Source of the DNA: Ureibacillus thermophilus
GTDB lineage: Bacteria; Bacillota; Bacilli; Bacillales_A; Planococcaceae
Direction of reading: 5' to 3'
NCBI RefSeq assembly: GCF_004331915.1
Contig: NZ_CP036528.1
Location: 820,567 to 884,566, forward strand
DNA length: 64,000 nt
Part shown: piece by piece, positions 1 to 7,860 of the stretch
How positions within the stretch are numbered: position 1 is the stretch's first letter
Layout: every line of letters begins with the position of its first letter
Notes under the pieces: generated by a model
The model's database searches: none
What the model was told of the DNA's origin: nothing
The model's input: only the letters and a program-made list of their open reading frames with translations
Position numbers and translations under genes: made by a program

Positions 1-88
1 AAATATTAAGCAATCGAAAAAAGAATAAAAATCTTGTCCCTTAAGCATAAGAGTGCTTAGGGGGTTTATTATTTAAGGAGGAATGAAC

Positions 89-430
89 ATGCCGTTGAAA
101 AAAATCACGCCTGAACAATTAATGCAAAAAATGCAGCAAAAGGAGCAGGTTGTGATATTAGATGTCCGGGATAAAGAGAAATATAACAATTTTCATATTG
201 AAGGGGACAACATCCAATCATTGAATATTCATAAAAGCAAAATTTTCGAGATGGACAAAGAAATTTCTGCTTTGCCAAAGAGGACTGAAATCATCGTTAC
301 TTGCACAACCGGCAATTCAACAACTAAATGTGCAACAATTCTGTCCGAGCTGAATTATGATGTTGCAGTTTTAGAAGGGGGACTCACTGCTTGGAAGGAA
401 TTGAATATCGGAAAGAAAAATAATCTTTGA
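89..430 (+). CDS. Rhodanese-like domain protein
   Basis: Single-domain rhodanese (sulfurtransferase fold), about 113 residues. The family carries sulfane sulfur on an active-site cysteine; here that loop reads CTTGNST near residue 72, after a LDVRD motif typical of the family's N-terminal half and an EGG-LTAW C-terminal helix. No signal peptide or membrane segment is seen, so it is probably cytosolic. An ATG at 83 is in frame, but AAGGAGG at 75-81 leaves almost no spacing to it and 7 nt to the ATG at 89, so 89 is preferred. It stands alone, followed by an intergenic repeat array. The substrate cannot be told from sequence. Confidence 0.85.
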   Translation: MPLKKITPEQLMQKMQQKEQVVILDVRDKEKYNNFHIEGDNIQSLNIHKSKIFEMDKEISALPKRTEIIVTCTTGNSTTKCATILSELNYDVAVLEGGLTAWKELNIGKKNNL

Positions 431-655
431 ACGCAAAACTAGGGAACTGAGAGAATGGATAATCGCCAAAATCGTGAAGATAATCGCCGAAGTGGAGAGG
501 ATAATCGCCACTTCAAAGAAAATAATCGCCAAACGCAAAAAACTAGGTAATAGAGAATGCGGATAATCGCCAAAATCGTGAAGATAATCGCCGAAGTGGA
601 GAGGATAATCGCCACTTCAAAGAAAATAATCGCCAAGCGCAAAAAACTAGGTAAT
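431..655. repeat. 21-bp-period GATAATCGCC repeat array, copy 1
   Basis: Two ~103-bp units in tandem plus the start of a third. Each unit holds four copies of the core GATAATCGCC (or AATAATCGCC) exactly 21 bp apart, followed by a spacer of about 40 bp containing AAAAAACTAGGTAATAGAG. Within each unit GAAGTGG and CCACTTC can pair as a hairpin. A near-identical array is at 2976-3200. The 21-bp phase leaves all frames open, so short ORFs run through it on both strands; one hydrophilic frame, 455-550, starts with ATG and encodes DNRxxxE heptads. Coding is doubtful. Confidence 0.85.
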
Positions 656-689
656 AGAATACAAAGACTCAATCTCTCAACGTTAACCA

Positions 690-1319
690 TGGAATTTGGC
701 AAGTGTATGTATGCATTTTTAATTGCCATTTCATACATTTTCTACTTGCCAAAAACAACAATCAAGAGACTAAGAGTAATACGATTAAGCAAAAAAATTT
801 ATCCGATGAAGAACGCAACAGGTTAATGGCAGCAGTTGGGGGAAAGATTTTTCATTATGAATACAAAGCGGAAAAGGAAAAATTATTGCGGGTATGGGTG
901 GAACGTTATGAATACGGAAATTTAGTTGAACAGGCTGGAGACATCGGGGGAATCATTGAAAATGAAGAGGAGAAATTCTCGTTTATTTTCTAGAAAATCT
1001 TGAGTGGGAACACTATTATTTGCGTAGTGCAATTATCAATGAAACAGGTCATTCTATGTCGAGTAGCCCATATTTCCAAACCGGGTGAAACTTTAGAAGT
1101 GGGATCTTGGAGTTCGATTGTCAGTGATGAGGTTCCTCTGACAGAGGATGTAGTATTAGGGTATATGGGACTTTTTGAAGCACATGACGGGAGCTCGATA
1201 AGTGTCAAGTACTAGTCAATCACCTCCTCAAGAATTGGTTGAGGAGAATACACATATTCCTGTACTTTACCTCATTCGAGCTTCATTAACGGATGATACC
1301 GACTTGGACGTCGAGTAGG
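690..1319 (+). pseudogene. Decayed lipoprotein gene (paralogue of 13292-13930)
   Basis: Translations in different frames match the intact lipoprotein at 13292-13930 along most of its length: ERNRLMAAVG...LRVWVERYEYGNLVEQ (about 820-940), LEWEHYYLRSAIINETG (about 1000-1055), VPLTEDVVLGYMGLFE (about 1130-1185) and LYLIRASLTDD (about 1265-1300). These pieces lie in at least three frames with stops between them, so the gene is broken by several frameshifts. The signal peptide and lipobox region is no longer recognisable. It lies directly upstream of the zinc-ribbon/alpha-CTD-like gene, as its paralogue does. Function unknown. Confidence 0.85.
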
Positions 1320-1327
1320 AAGGTGGA

Positions 1328-1630
1328 ATGATGATGAAGCGTTCGGAAAAAACATTAAGAGTTTGTGAGAAGGGTCATCGATATTATAAAAGCAGTGATT
1401 GCAACACTTGTCCAACTTGTGAAGCAGAACGAAAACCAACAGAGGGTTTCTTAGCTGGATTTTCCGCCCCGGCAAGAAGAGCACTTGAAAGCCAGGGGAT
1501 TACAACTGTTGAAGAACTTTCGAAATATACGGAGAAAGAAATCATGTCCCTTCATGGCATTGGTAAAACTGCGCTTCAGAAAATGAAAGAGGCTTTAGAT
1601 GAAGCGGGATTAAGTTTTAGTAAGGAATAA
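1328..1630 (+). CDS. Zinc-ribbon plus RNA polymerase alpha-CTD-like (HhH) protein
   Basis: About 100 residues. The N-terminus has a zinc-ribbon-like cysteine/histidine set (CEKGHRYYK, then CNTCPTC, about residues 12-32). The rest resembles the C-terminal domain of RNA polymerase alpha: a helix-hairpin-helix fold with GITTVEELSKYTEKEI and HGIGKTALQKMKEAL. The natural guess is a DNA- or transcription-associated role, but nothing in the sequence proves it. Start: GGAAGGTGG precedes a run of ATG codons at 1328/1331/1334; any of these may be used. A broken lipoprotein gene ends 8 bp upstream. The same gene order recurs at 13.3-14.0 kb with the decay reversed, so the two genes probably formed a unit. 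Confidence 0.75.
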   Translation: MMMKRSEKTLRVCEKGHRYYKSSDCNTCPTCEAERKPTEGFLAGFSAPARRALESQGITTVEELSKYTEKEIMSLHGIGKTALQKMKEALDEAGLSFSKE

Positions 1631-1825
1631 TTTTAATCTTGAAATTTTTTCCATTTGCCGTCATAAATAAATGAACACTCTCTAATATCGGGCTTTATTT
1701 TAAAATTTTTTCTCATCGTCGACTTCACAAACAATTGCATTCGATGAAATTTCCGCATGGTCGTTACTTTTCATTATTATTGCTGCTTCAATTGCCTTCT
1801 AAAAATTCAGAAAGGGGAGTAAAAA

Positions 1826-2836
1826 ATGGATATCAATCAATTAAAAAAAGCAATTTCAAATCTCAGCGAGCAGGAAGTCAAAAGTTTATTACATTTGATT
1901 ATGATCCGTTCTGAACATATTGATGAAGACTTCCCAGAATTTATGCAATCCTTGAAAAACGCCCTTATTAAAAGAGAAAAAACACCGAACATGAAAAATC
2001 CTGAAACCATCCATATAGTATTCGGTGCTTCTGTAGCTGGTGGTTTGAAACACGCTTTTAAAGATCAACAAACAGAGGAAATCATCGAATTACCGGATTA
2101 TTTTGCAGAAGGTCCATTGAAACATTATCATACCCCAGAAGGTTTCGAACAACGTTATCAATGGTTTAAAGAAAACTATCAGTGGGATTCAGAGCATGCA
2201 GAGTGGTACAAATTTAAAATGAAAGAAGCGTTTGAAAAAATTCAATCGATTAACCCTGAGCAGCGAGTGGTGATTTGGACTTCTTCAAATGCAAGTGAAC
2301 AAACAGGATTACGCCTAGTGCTTTATTTATTGAAAGAAAAAACAAATGCGGTATATAAAATCAATACGTATGAAGCTTATCACAAACTTTACAAAGGAAA
2401 AGAAGAAGATTTTCCTCGCCATACGGGAGAATTAAATATTGAACAGTTGCGTGCATGTTACGAACTTGTAAAAATGAAGGAATTGACGGTAGAAATGCGC
2501 CATTCTTTAGCAAAAGAAGGGGAACAATTATTCACTTCCGAGTCGATTTTACGAACGTATAAAAATGGGCAAATTTTGAGCGCTGAAAGTAATCGGGATG
2601 ACGAGTTCATCATTGAAAAATTGAAGGAGATTCATGAAACGCAAGGGAAAAAGGATTTCCTTAAAGCTGCTAGATTAATTGGAGAAGTGCTTGGTCATAT
2701 GCAGCAGCATACGAGCTATGAATGGCTTGAGTACCGCTTGCGCCAATTAATTGCCGAAGGGAAAGTAGAATATCAAGGCGAACTCCGAGGCATGAGATAT
2801 TATGAGGTCAAATTGAAGGAAGCGCTTGTTGGTTAA
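1826..2836 (+). CDS. DUF1835 domain protein
   Basis: 336 residues, matching the DUF1835/DUF3658 protein family of Bacillales in length and architecture. After about 55 residues comes the DUF1835 core (IHIVFGASVAGGLKHAF, then LPDYFAEGPL). The middle WTSSNASEQTGLRLVLYLL stretch and a C-terminal DUF3658-like part (FLKAARLIGEVLGH, WLEYRLRQLIAEGKVEY, near residues 280-320) follow. No signal peptide or membrane segments. The biochemical function of the family is not known to me. The start follows GAAAGGGGAG with good spacing. Confidence 0.8.
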   Translation: MDINQLKKAISNLSEQEVKSLLHLIMIRSEHIDEDFPEFMQSLKNALIKREKTPNMKNPETIHIVFGASVAGGLKHAFKDQQTEEIIELPDYFAEGPLKHYHTPEGFEQRYQWFKENYQWDSEHAEWYKFKMKEAFEKIQSINPEQRVVIWTSSNASEQTGLRLVLYLLKEKTNAVYKINTYEAYHKLYKGKEEDFPRHTGELNIEQLRACYELVKMKELTVEMRHSLAKEGEQLFTSESILRTYKNGQILSAESNRDDEFIIEKLKEIHETQGKKDFLKAARLIGEVLGHMQQHTSYEWLEYRLRQLIAEGKVEYQGELRGMRYYEVKLKEALVG

Positions 2837-2950
2837 AGCATGTTTATACATGCTTTCAGCTTGTAGACAAAGTCCCAAACTAGGGGCCAAATCTACAGGC
2901 TTTTTTTGTATAATAGGGATAGAATTCTTGGTTAACGGGGGAAATTTAGG

Positions 2951-3070
2951 ATGTTATCGAAGCGTACTGACAATAAGGATAATCGCCAAAATCGTGAAGA
3001 TAATCGCCGAAGTGGAGAGGATAATCGCCACTTCAAAGAAAATAATCGCCAAGCGCAAAAAACTAGGTAA
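2951..3070 (+). other. Possible 39-residue ORF inside repeat array
   Basis: ATG at 2951 opens a frame that runs through the first repeat unit and ends at TAA 3070. It reads as hydrophilic heptads of the type DNRQNRE / DNRRSGE / DNRHFKE. The counterpart at 455-550 encodes nearly the same peptide. A TATAAT-like hexamer lies near 2909 and a purine-rich stretch precedes the ATG, but spacing is not convincing. The open frame may simply follow from the 21-bp period. Listed so that the conserved frame is on record. Confidence 0.2.
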
Positions 3071-3200
3071 TAGAGAATGCGGATAATCGCCAAAATTATG
3101 AAGATAATTGCCGAAGCTGGAAGGATAATCGCCACTTCAAAGAAAATAATCGCCAAGCGCAAAAAACTAGAGAATAGGAAGAGCGAATAATCGCCAAACA
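2976..3200. repeat. 21-bp-period GATAATCGCC repeat array, copy 2
   Basis: Two full ~103-bp units and part of a third, nearly identical to the array at 431-655. The second unit has drifted (one core is GATAATTGCC). The same internal GAAGTGG/CCACTTC hairpin is present in the first unit. It is followed at about 3221-3260 by a hairpin with an AAAGAGCGAAA/TTTCGCTCTTT stem that can serve as terminator for the minus-strand PFL gene. Confidence 0.85.
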
Positions 3201-3220
3201 CGAAAATACTGATAAAGCAA

Positions 3221-3260
3221 TAAAAAAGAGCGAAATCGAAAACTTTCGCTCTTTTCTTTA
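3221..3260 (-). terminator. Terminator of the ACT-PFL operon
   Basis: AAAAGAGCGAAA at about 3226-3237 pairs with TTTCGCTCTTTT at about 3243-3254 around a short loop. It is U-rich on the minus-strand transcript and lies just past the stop of the PFL gene. Confidence 0.7.
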
Positions 3261-4622
3261 TTAATTCCCCAACGCTTGCAATGGAGCTGGAATGCGGCCG
3301 CCGCGGCGAATGATTTTTTCGGAGCTGAATGGATTTACTCCTATTACTGGCGCTCGTCCTAAAAGTCCTCCGAATTCGACCATATCGCCTTCTTTTGCTC
3401 CTGGAACAGGGATGACACGTACAGCAGTCGTTTTCTTATTAATCATTCCAATGGCTGCCTCATCAGCAATCATGGCAGAGATGGTGCTGGCAGGTGCATC
3501 GCCAGTAATCGCAATCATATCAAGTCCAACTGAACATACGCAAGTCATTGCTTCCAATTTTGAAAGTGATAGTGCTCCTTCTTCAATCCCGCGGATCATG
3601 CCGTTATCTTCACTGACTGGGATGAAGGCGCCACTTAAACCGCCAACATAAGATGAAGCCATGGCCCCGCCCTTTTTCACCGCATCATTCATTAAGGCAA
3701 GGGCAGCAATAGTACCGTGAGTTCCAACCCGCTCAAGGCCGATTTCTTCAAGAATTTCAGCCACACTGTCGTTCATAGCATTTGTTGGAGCAAGGGATAA
3801 GTCCATAATGCCAAATGGAACACCTAAGCGTTTTGCCACTTCCCGGCCGATTAATTCCCCGGCACGTGTGATTTTAAATGCGGTTTTCTTTATAATTTCC
3901 GCTACTTCTCCTAAATCCGCATCTGGATAGCGTTTCAGTGCATTGAGCACCACTCCGGGACCGGAAACGCCGACATTGAGCACGGCTTCTCCTTCGCCAG
4001 AACCAAGGAAAGCGCCGGCCATAAAAGGATTATCTTCCACAGGATTGCAGAAGACAACAAGCTTTGCACAGCCAAGGCCGGATTTGTCTTTTGTCAGTTC
4101 GGCCGTTTCTTTAATGATTTCCCCTAATTGGCGAACCGCATCCATGTTGATTCCAGCTTTTGTGGTGCCGACAGAAATGGAAGCGCAAACCCGCTCAGTA
4201 GATGCCAAGGCTTCTGGAAGAGCCTCAAACAACACTTGGTCGCCTTTTGCGATGCCTTTGTGGACAAGGGCGGAAAATCCACCGATAAAATCAACACCAA
4301 GGGTAAACGCAGCCTGATCCAATGTTTTGGCAAGTTCCACTGCTTGTTCTTTTGTCGCATTGCCAAGAAGGTCGGCAATTGGCGTTATCGCAATCCTTTT
4401 ATTAATAATTGGAATACCGTATTCTTTTTCGACTTTTTCAGCAGTCGATTTTAAATCTTTCGCGTAATCGGTGATTTTATCATAGATTTTTTGCTTCATT
4501 TTATCGAAATCTGAATCCGCACAATCCCGGAGATTAATCCCCATTGTGACGGTGCGTATGTCCAAATTTTCAGTTCGAACCATTCGGATTGTTTCTAACA
4601 TTTCATGAATTTCAAAGTTCAT
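3261..4622 (-). CDS. PFL family protein (UPF0210/DUF711)
   Basis: About 453 residues, the usual size of the UPF0210/DUF711 (pyruvate-formate-lyase-like) family. Family features are the N-terminal [21 protein letters not shown], the glycine-rich [23 protein letters not shown] stretch near the middle, and the C-terminal [16 protein letters not shown]. The enzymatic role is not established. An upstream ATG (4640) overlaps the AAAGGA that best serves as ribosome binding site for the ATG at 4622, so 4622 is chosen. It follows the ACT-domain gene by 14 bp and shares its transcript, which is preceded by a glycine riboswitch; a link to glycine/serine or one-carbon metabolism is inferred. Confidence 0.85.
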   Translation of the reverse strand: MNFEIHEMLETIRMVRTENLDIRTVTMGINLRDCADSDFDKMKQKIYDKITDYAKDLKSTAEKVEKEYGIPIINKRIAITPIADLLGNATKEQAVELAKTLDQAAFTLGVDFIGGFSALVHKGIAKGDQVLFEALPEALASTERVCASISVGTTKAGINMDAVRQLGEIIKETAELTKDKSGLGCAKLVVFCNPVEDNPFMAGAFLGSGEGEAVLNVGVSGPGVVLNALKRYPDADLGEVAEIIKKTAFKITRAGELIGREVAKRLGVPFGIMDLSLAPTNAMNDSVAEILEEIGLERVGTHGTIAALALMNDAVKKGGAMASSYVGGLSGAFIPVSEDNGMIRGIEEGALSLSKLEAMTCVCSVGLDMIAITGDAPASTISAMIADEAAIGMINKKTTAVRVIPVPGAKEGDMVEFGGLLGRAPVIGVNPFSSEKIIRRGGRIPAPLQALGN

Positions 4623-4636
4623 GTTTGCACATCCTT

Positions 4637-4906
4637 TCACACACGATGCATTGCTCGGAAAATTTCTTCCAGTTGTACAGTAATGACAACCCCGATGGAT
4701 TTTCCAAGGTCATTCAGTTCCTGTTGCAAAGATTCTAAATCTTTTAGTTCAGTTACGTCAATGACCATCATCATGGTGAAGAAGTCTTGTAAAATAGTTT
4801 GACTAATATCTAAAATGTTAATATTTCGTTCGGCAAGCACGGTTGTGACTTTTGCAATAATTCCGACTTGGTCTTTCCCAATAACGCTGACAATAGCTTT
4901 TCTCAT
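4637..4906 (-). CDS. ACT domain protein (UPF0237)
   Basis: 89 residues, a free-standing ACT domain of the UPF0237 family, opening [24 protein letters not shown] domains bind amino acids or other small ligands and usually regulate a partner. The reading frame extends upstream to 5083, but that part is riboswitch sequence. The ATG at 4906 follows GAGGTGATACAA, a good ribosome binding site. It is co-transcribed with the PFL-family gene; this gene pair is common in Bacillota and archaea. Its ligand is unproven, though the glycine riboswitch upstream makes glycine or serine plausible. Confidence 0.85.
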   Translation of the reverse strand: MRKAIVSVIGKDQVGIIAKVTTVLAERNINILDISQTILQDFFTMMMVIDVTELKDLESLQQELNDLGKSIGVVITVQLEEIFRAMHRV

Positions 4907-4937
4907 TTGTATCACCTCTATTGATGTAATAAAAAAA

Positions 4938-4958
4938 GAGATTGGTTTTCCCAATCTC
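4938..4958 (-). terminator. Riboswitch expression-platform terminator
   Basis: Stem GAGATTGG/CCAATCTC with a short loop, followed on the minus-strand transcript by a run of U. It lies between the glycine aptamer and the ACT gene, where ligand binding could control its formation. Confidence 0.75.
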
Positions 4959-4990
4959 AAAAGCACAAGAACAATAACGGTTTTATCATT

Positions 4991-5052
4991 CTTCTGTCCT
5001 TTTGCCTGAGATTGTGAATCCTTCGGCGCCACAGATGTGGTCTCTCCAGAAG
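4991..5052 (-). promoter_or_regulatory. Glycine riboswitch (single aptamer)
   Basis: Read on the minus strand, the conserved glycine-aptamer core elements appear in order: CTTCTGGAGAGACC, then GGCGCCGAAGGA, then CTCAGGCAAAAGGACAGAAG. The ends pair as a P1 stem (CTTCTG/CAGAAG). A terminator hairpin follows, then the ACT-PFL operon. Only one complete aptamer is visible; about 50 nt further upstream lack a second full core, so it is a singleton, possibly with a small accessory stem. Such an arrangement usually turns genes on with glycine, but the direction is not shown by sequence alone. Confidence 0.88.
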
Positions 5053-5263
5053 CTGCTCCTGACTGTAGTGTTACCCACAGCATTCATCGCTACACCTATT
5101 CAATTCGATACTAGATGATACTAACACCTTTGTTGAAATTGGTCAACTCACATTAATTGAAATATTAAAAGATTTTAATAATTTTGTTGAAATATGTATG
5201 TTTTTTTATATATATAAAGGGGAATAGATTTAATGAAACTTTAGAATTTTGCGGTCTTTCTCA

Positions 5264-5292
5264 TTGACAATAAAATTCAGGCATGATATATT
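5264..5292 (+). promoter_or_regulatory. SigA-type promoter of yceI
   Basis: TTGACA at 5264-5269, 17 bp, TATATT at 5287-5292: a near-consensus vegetative promoter. Two related palindromes lie just downstream. Confidence 0.8.
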
Positions 5293-5293
5293 T

Positions 5294-5355
5294 ATCTTGA
5301 ATTCAAAATAAATTGATTCAAGATTTTTTAATCATATATATCTCGAATTCAGAAT
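5294..5355 (+). promoter_or_regulatory. Paired MarR/MhqR-like operators
   Basis: Two copies of a palindrome around GAATTC: ATCTTGAATTCAAAAT at 5294-5309 and TATCTCGAATTCAGAAT at 5339-5355. They resemble the MhqR operator known from Bacillus subtilis (ATCTCGAATTCGAGAT type). They sit between the -10 box and the ribosome binding site, a position suited to repression. The regulator is not identified; a MarR-family gene lies far away at 23601-24050. Confidence 0.55.
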
Positions 5356-5379
5356 AAAATAAACTGGGAGGAATGAAAG

Positions 5380-5913
5380 ATGGCAAAATGGGTTATTGAT
5401 AAAGCGCATTCAGAAATTGGTTTTGAAGTGAGACACATGATGGTATCAAAAGTAAGAGGGCATTTTGAGTCTTATGAAGCGGAGATTGAAGCGGACGATT
5501 TAACAGATTTAACAAATGGAAAAGTTTCATTTACATTTGATGTGGCAAGCATCAATACAAAATTGGCAGATCGCGACAATCACCTAAAATCTGCAGACTT
5601 TTTTGATGTGGAAAAATATCCAACAATTACATTTAAATCAACAGAAGTGAAGAAAAAAGATGATGATGAATATGAAGTGACAGGGGATTTAACAATTAAA
5701 GATGTTACAAAACCAGTCACATTCAAAGTAGAATTCAATGGAAAAGGGAAAAATCCTTGGGGTGTTGAAGTTTACGGTTTTGAAGCAGAAGCGAAAATCA
5801 ACCGTGAAGATTTCGGGCTTACTTGGAATGCAATGCTTGAAACAGGTGGCGTGTTAGTGGGCAAAGATGTGAAAATTAAAGCTGCATTGGAAGTAAACCC
5901 TGCAAGTGAATAA
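5380..5913 (+). CDS. YceI family polyisoprenoid-binding-like protein
   Basis: 177 residues, one YceI domain (lipocalin-like barrel that binds long isoprenoid chains in characterised members). Family signatures: WVIDKAHSEIGFEVRHMMVSKVRGHF at the N-terminus, the central KSADFFDVEKYPTITFKST, and GVEVYGFEAEAKINREDFGLTWN near the C-terminus. No signal peptide, so it is a cytosolic member, as is common in Firmicutes. The gene stands alone between its own promoter with two operators and a terminator at 5924-5952. Control by a quinone- or oxidant-sensing MarR protein is inferred from the operators. Confidence 0.9.
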   Translation: MAKWVIDKAHSEIGFEVRHMMVSKVRGHFESYEAEIEADDLTDLTNGKVSFTFDVASINTKLADRDNHLKSADFFDVEKYPTITFKSTEVKKKDDDEYEVTGDLTIKDVTKPVTFKVEFNGKGKNPWGVEVYGFEAEAKINREDFGLTWNAMLETGGVLVGKDVKIKAALEVNPASE

Positions 5914-5923
5914 GTTGGATGAA

Positions 5924-5952
5924 AGCCGATACCTAATAAGGTCGGCTTTTTT
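5924..5952 (+). terminator. yceI terminator
   Basis: Stem with arms AGCCGATACC and AGGTCGGCT followed by six T. Confidence 0.8.
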
Positions 5953-5982
5953 ATATGCCCATTTGCAGAAAGCGATATAGCT

Positions 5983-6014
5983 AAAAAAAGAGCGAATTTT
6001 TCATTCGCTCTTTT
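5983..6014 (-). terminator. Terminator of APC permease gene
   Basis: AAAAGAGCGAA/TTCGCTCTTTT stem, U-rich on both strands; it overlaps the last codons of the minus-strand permease gene. Confidence 0.75.
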
Positions 6015-7389
6015 GATTTAATAAACTATGCTTTCTTCCATACGTAAAATACACGATTAAACCAATTATCATCCAGATGAAGCATGTGAGAAATGTAAAG
6101 GAAGATAATTGGGTAATGATGAACACGCAAAGGATGAATGAAAGAATCGGTACAATAGGAAATAAAGGTACTTTAAATCCTTCGTTTAATTCTTGAAGGT
6201 TCATTTTTCTTACAAAGATGACGCCGATCGATACGGCTGCAAAGGCAATCAAAGTTCCCATATTTACAAGTTCTGCCAATTTATCAATTGGAATAAAGCC
6301 GGCAAATAATGAAATAAACAGCGCATAAATCCACGTATTTTTTAATGGAATTTTACGGCGTGGATGAATTTCAGACAGCACTTTTGGAAGCATCCCATCG
6401 CGTGCAAAGGAGTACACAAGCCGAGTTCCTCCATACAGCATAACGAAAATCACTGTCATCATACTGATTACGGCCCCTACGGAAATTACGCCGAATACCC
6501 AATCTAGGTTTGCCAGCTCCATCGCATAGGCTACCGGATTCCCTACATTCAACTCCGTATACGGCACCATTCCTGTTAGAACGAGGGAAACAGTCACATA
6601 TAAAATCGTACAAATGACAAGGGTTCCAATAATCCCAATCGGCATATTTCGCTTTGGATTTTTAACTTCCTCGGCCGCCGTGGATACAGCATCAAATCCC
6701 AAATAAGCGAAAATCACTAAAGCCGCGCCGGATAAAATCCCTTGGAAGCCAAAAGGAGCAAATGGTTGCCAGTTTTCAGGCTTCACATAAAAAGCTCCGG
6801 CAATAATAAAGAGCAAAATAATGCCGATTTTAATAAACACGATAATACGATTCAGCCGGGCAGACTCTTTTACACCTATCGTTAAAACTCCAGCTAAAAG
6901 CACAATAATCAGGATGGCCGGCAAATTGACAAAAGTTCCGTTGGCGGGGCTGAAGGAGCCGGACAAAGCTATAGGAATATGAAGTCCGAATCCTTCAATA
7001 AGCGATTGGAAATAAGCAGACCATCCTGTCGCTACTGCCGCAACGGCTAAACCATATTCAAGAAGAAGGCTCCAGCCGACGATCCATGCAATCAGTTCGC
7101 CAAACAGTACATAGGAATACGTATAAGCGCTGCCAGCCAAAGGGATTGCTGAAGCAAGTTCCGAATAGCATAATGCAGAAAAGGCGCAAACAATCGCCGC
7201 TAAAATAAATGAAAAGACGATGGCAGGGCCTGTATGCATGGCTGCAACGGTCCCCGGCAAAATAAAAATTCCTGTGCCGACTACTGCTCCCACTCCGAGA
7301 GCAATTAAATCAAAGGCATTCATCGACTTATTAAATTGGGCTTTGTGTTGTTGATTCAACGGTAATTTTCTAAAGAGTTGATTTTTCAT
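6001..7389 (-). CDS. APC-superfamily amino acid permease (CAT-type, YfnA-like)
   Basis: 462 residues with about 12-13 hydrophobic segments. The first helix carries the APC signature GVGAVVGTGIFILPG (about residues 32-46); the consensus YSELASAIPLAGSAYTYSY follows near 95-113. Its similarity is to cationic amino acid transporter-type permeases such as B. subtilis YfnA and the Geobacillus GkApcT. The transported amino acid cannot be told. The gene is alone on the minus strand and has its own terminator. Upstream at 7441-7460 a near-palindrome around AAAGCGCTTTT resembles a catabolite-response element, but lacks the outer consensus bases. Confidence 0.88.
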   Translation of the reverse strand: MKNQLFRKLPLNQQHKAQFNKSMNAFDLIALGVGAVVGTGIFILPGTVAAMHTGPAIVFSFILAAIVCAFSALCYSELASAIPLAGSAYTYSYVLFGELIAWIVGWSLLLEYGLAVAAVATGWSAYFQSLIEGFGLHIPIALSGSFSPANGTFVNLPAILIIVLLAGVLTIGVKESARLNRIIVFIKIGIILLFIIAGAFYVKPENWQPFAPFGFQGILSGAALVIFAYLGFDAVSTAAEEVKNPKRNMPIGIIGTLVICTILYVTVSLVLTGMVPYTELNVGNPVAYAMELANLDWVFGVISVGAVISMMTVIFVMLYGGTRLVYSFARDGMLPKVLSEIHPRRKIPLKNTWIYALFISLFAGFIPIDKLAELVNMGTLIAFAAVSIGVIFVRKMNLQELNEGFKVPLFPIVPILSFILCVFIITQLSSFTFLTCFIWMIIGLIVYFTYGRKHSLLNQKSE

Positions 7390-7653
7390 AAGTGATCCAT
7401 TCCTATATTAAAATAATAAAATTTTGATATTTAGAAAAATCTAAAAAGCGCTTTTAGTATAACACTTTTTCGCGTTGAAGTGTTAAAGAATATAAAAGAA
7501 ATAATATTTAATAAATTAGCAAATTTCTGATAATTTTATTATTACCAAATTATTCTAATATAATTTCTACGATCTATTAATTAAGGTGTCCAATTTTTTT
7601 AACTTAATCAAGGTATGTCTAAAAGAAAATTCTCATAAAATCAGACAAATATA

Positions 7654-7860
7654 ATGGGGGAGGGAACCTCGATCAACTTCATGGTTTGCTTAGGTCTCTC
7701 GTTATTGCTCTTTGGGATTTTGATGGCGAAATGGACCGCTTTCACATTGGTGATTTCCATTGTTGGCTGTATGGCCATGTTTGGAGGGTTCCTTTTAGAT
7801 GGACGGACAAAAATAAAAAAGCCATTCCATCACAATGGCTTTACGTTAAACGATAAATGA
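7654..7860 (+). CDS. Small membrane protein, function unknown
   Basis: Up to 68 residues with two hydrophobic segments (about residues 9-27 and 31-47) and a short basic tail. I do not recognise a family. The start is uncertain: the ATG at 7654 has no clear ribosome binding site, while GGGAGG at about 7658-7664 is too far from the next ATG at 7681. The 3' end overlaps the terminator and the last codons of the convergent methyltransferase gene. It could be a chance ORF. Confidence 0.4.
   Translation: MGEGTSINFMVCLGLSLLLFGILMAKWTAFTLVISIVGCMAMFGGFLLDGRTKIKKPFHHNGFTLNDK
7813..7842 (-). terminator. Terminator of methyltransferase gene
   Basis: AAAGCCATT/AATGGCTTT stem followed on the minus strand by a U run; lies just past the stop at 7841. 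Confidence 0.7.

Noticed and set aside
439-738. Minus-strand ORF through the repeat array encoding a hydrophobic protein
   Set aside because: The frame is open only because of the 21-bp period; it has no ribosome binding site, and the same shadow appears over the second array (2932-3201).
1640-1820. Hydrophobic short frame before the DUF1835 gene as a gene remnant
   Set aside because: The segment ISAWSLLFIIIAASIAF is too short and isolated to assign to any gene.
431-3200. GATAATCGCC arrays as a CRISPR array
   Set aside because: The core is only about 10 bp, spacers are about 11 bp and are the same in each block, and blocks repeat as a whole. CRISPR arrays have 24-48 bp repeats with unique spacers.
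3292-3651. Plus-strand ORFs opposite the PFL gene, also those opposite copA, acoA-C and clpB
   Set aside because: Each lies on the complement of a well-supported gene and shows no family, start site or own terminator.
4907-5083. Long N-terminal extension of the ACT protein
   Set aside because: The extension translates the glycine riboswitch and its terminator; the ACT domain starts at 4906 behind a good ribosome binding site.
7441-7460. Catabolite-response element before the APC permease
   Set aside because: The palindrome around AAAGCGCTTTT lacks the outer TG/CA bases of the cre consensus.
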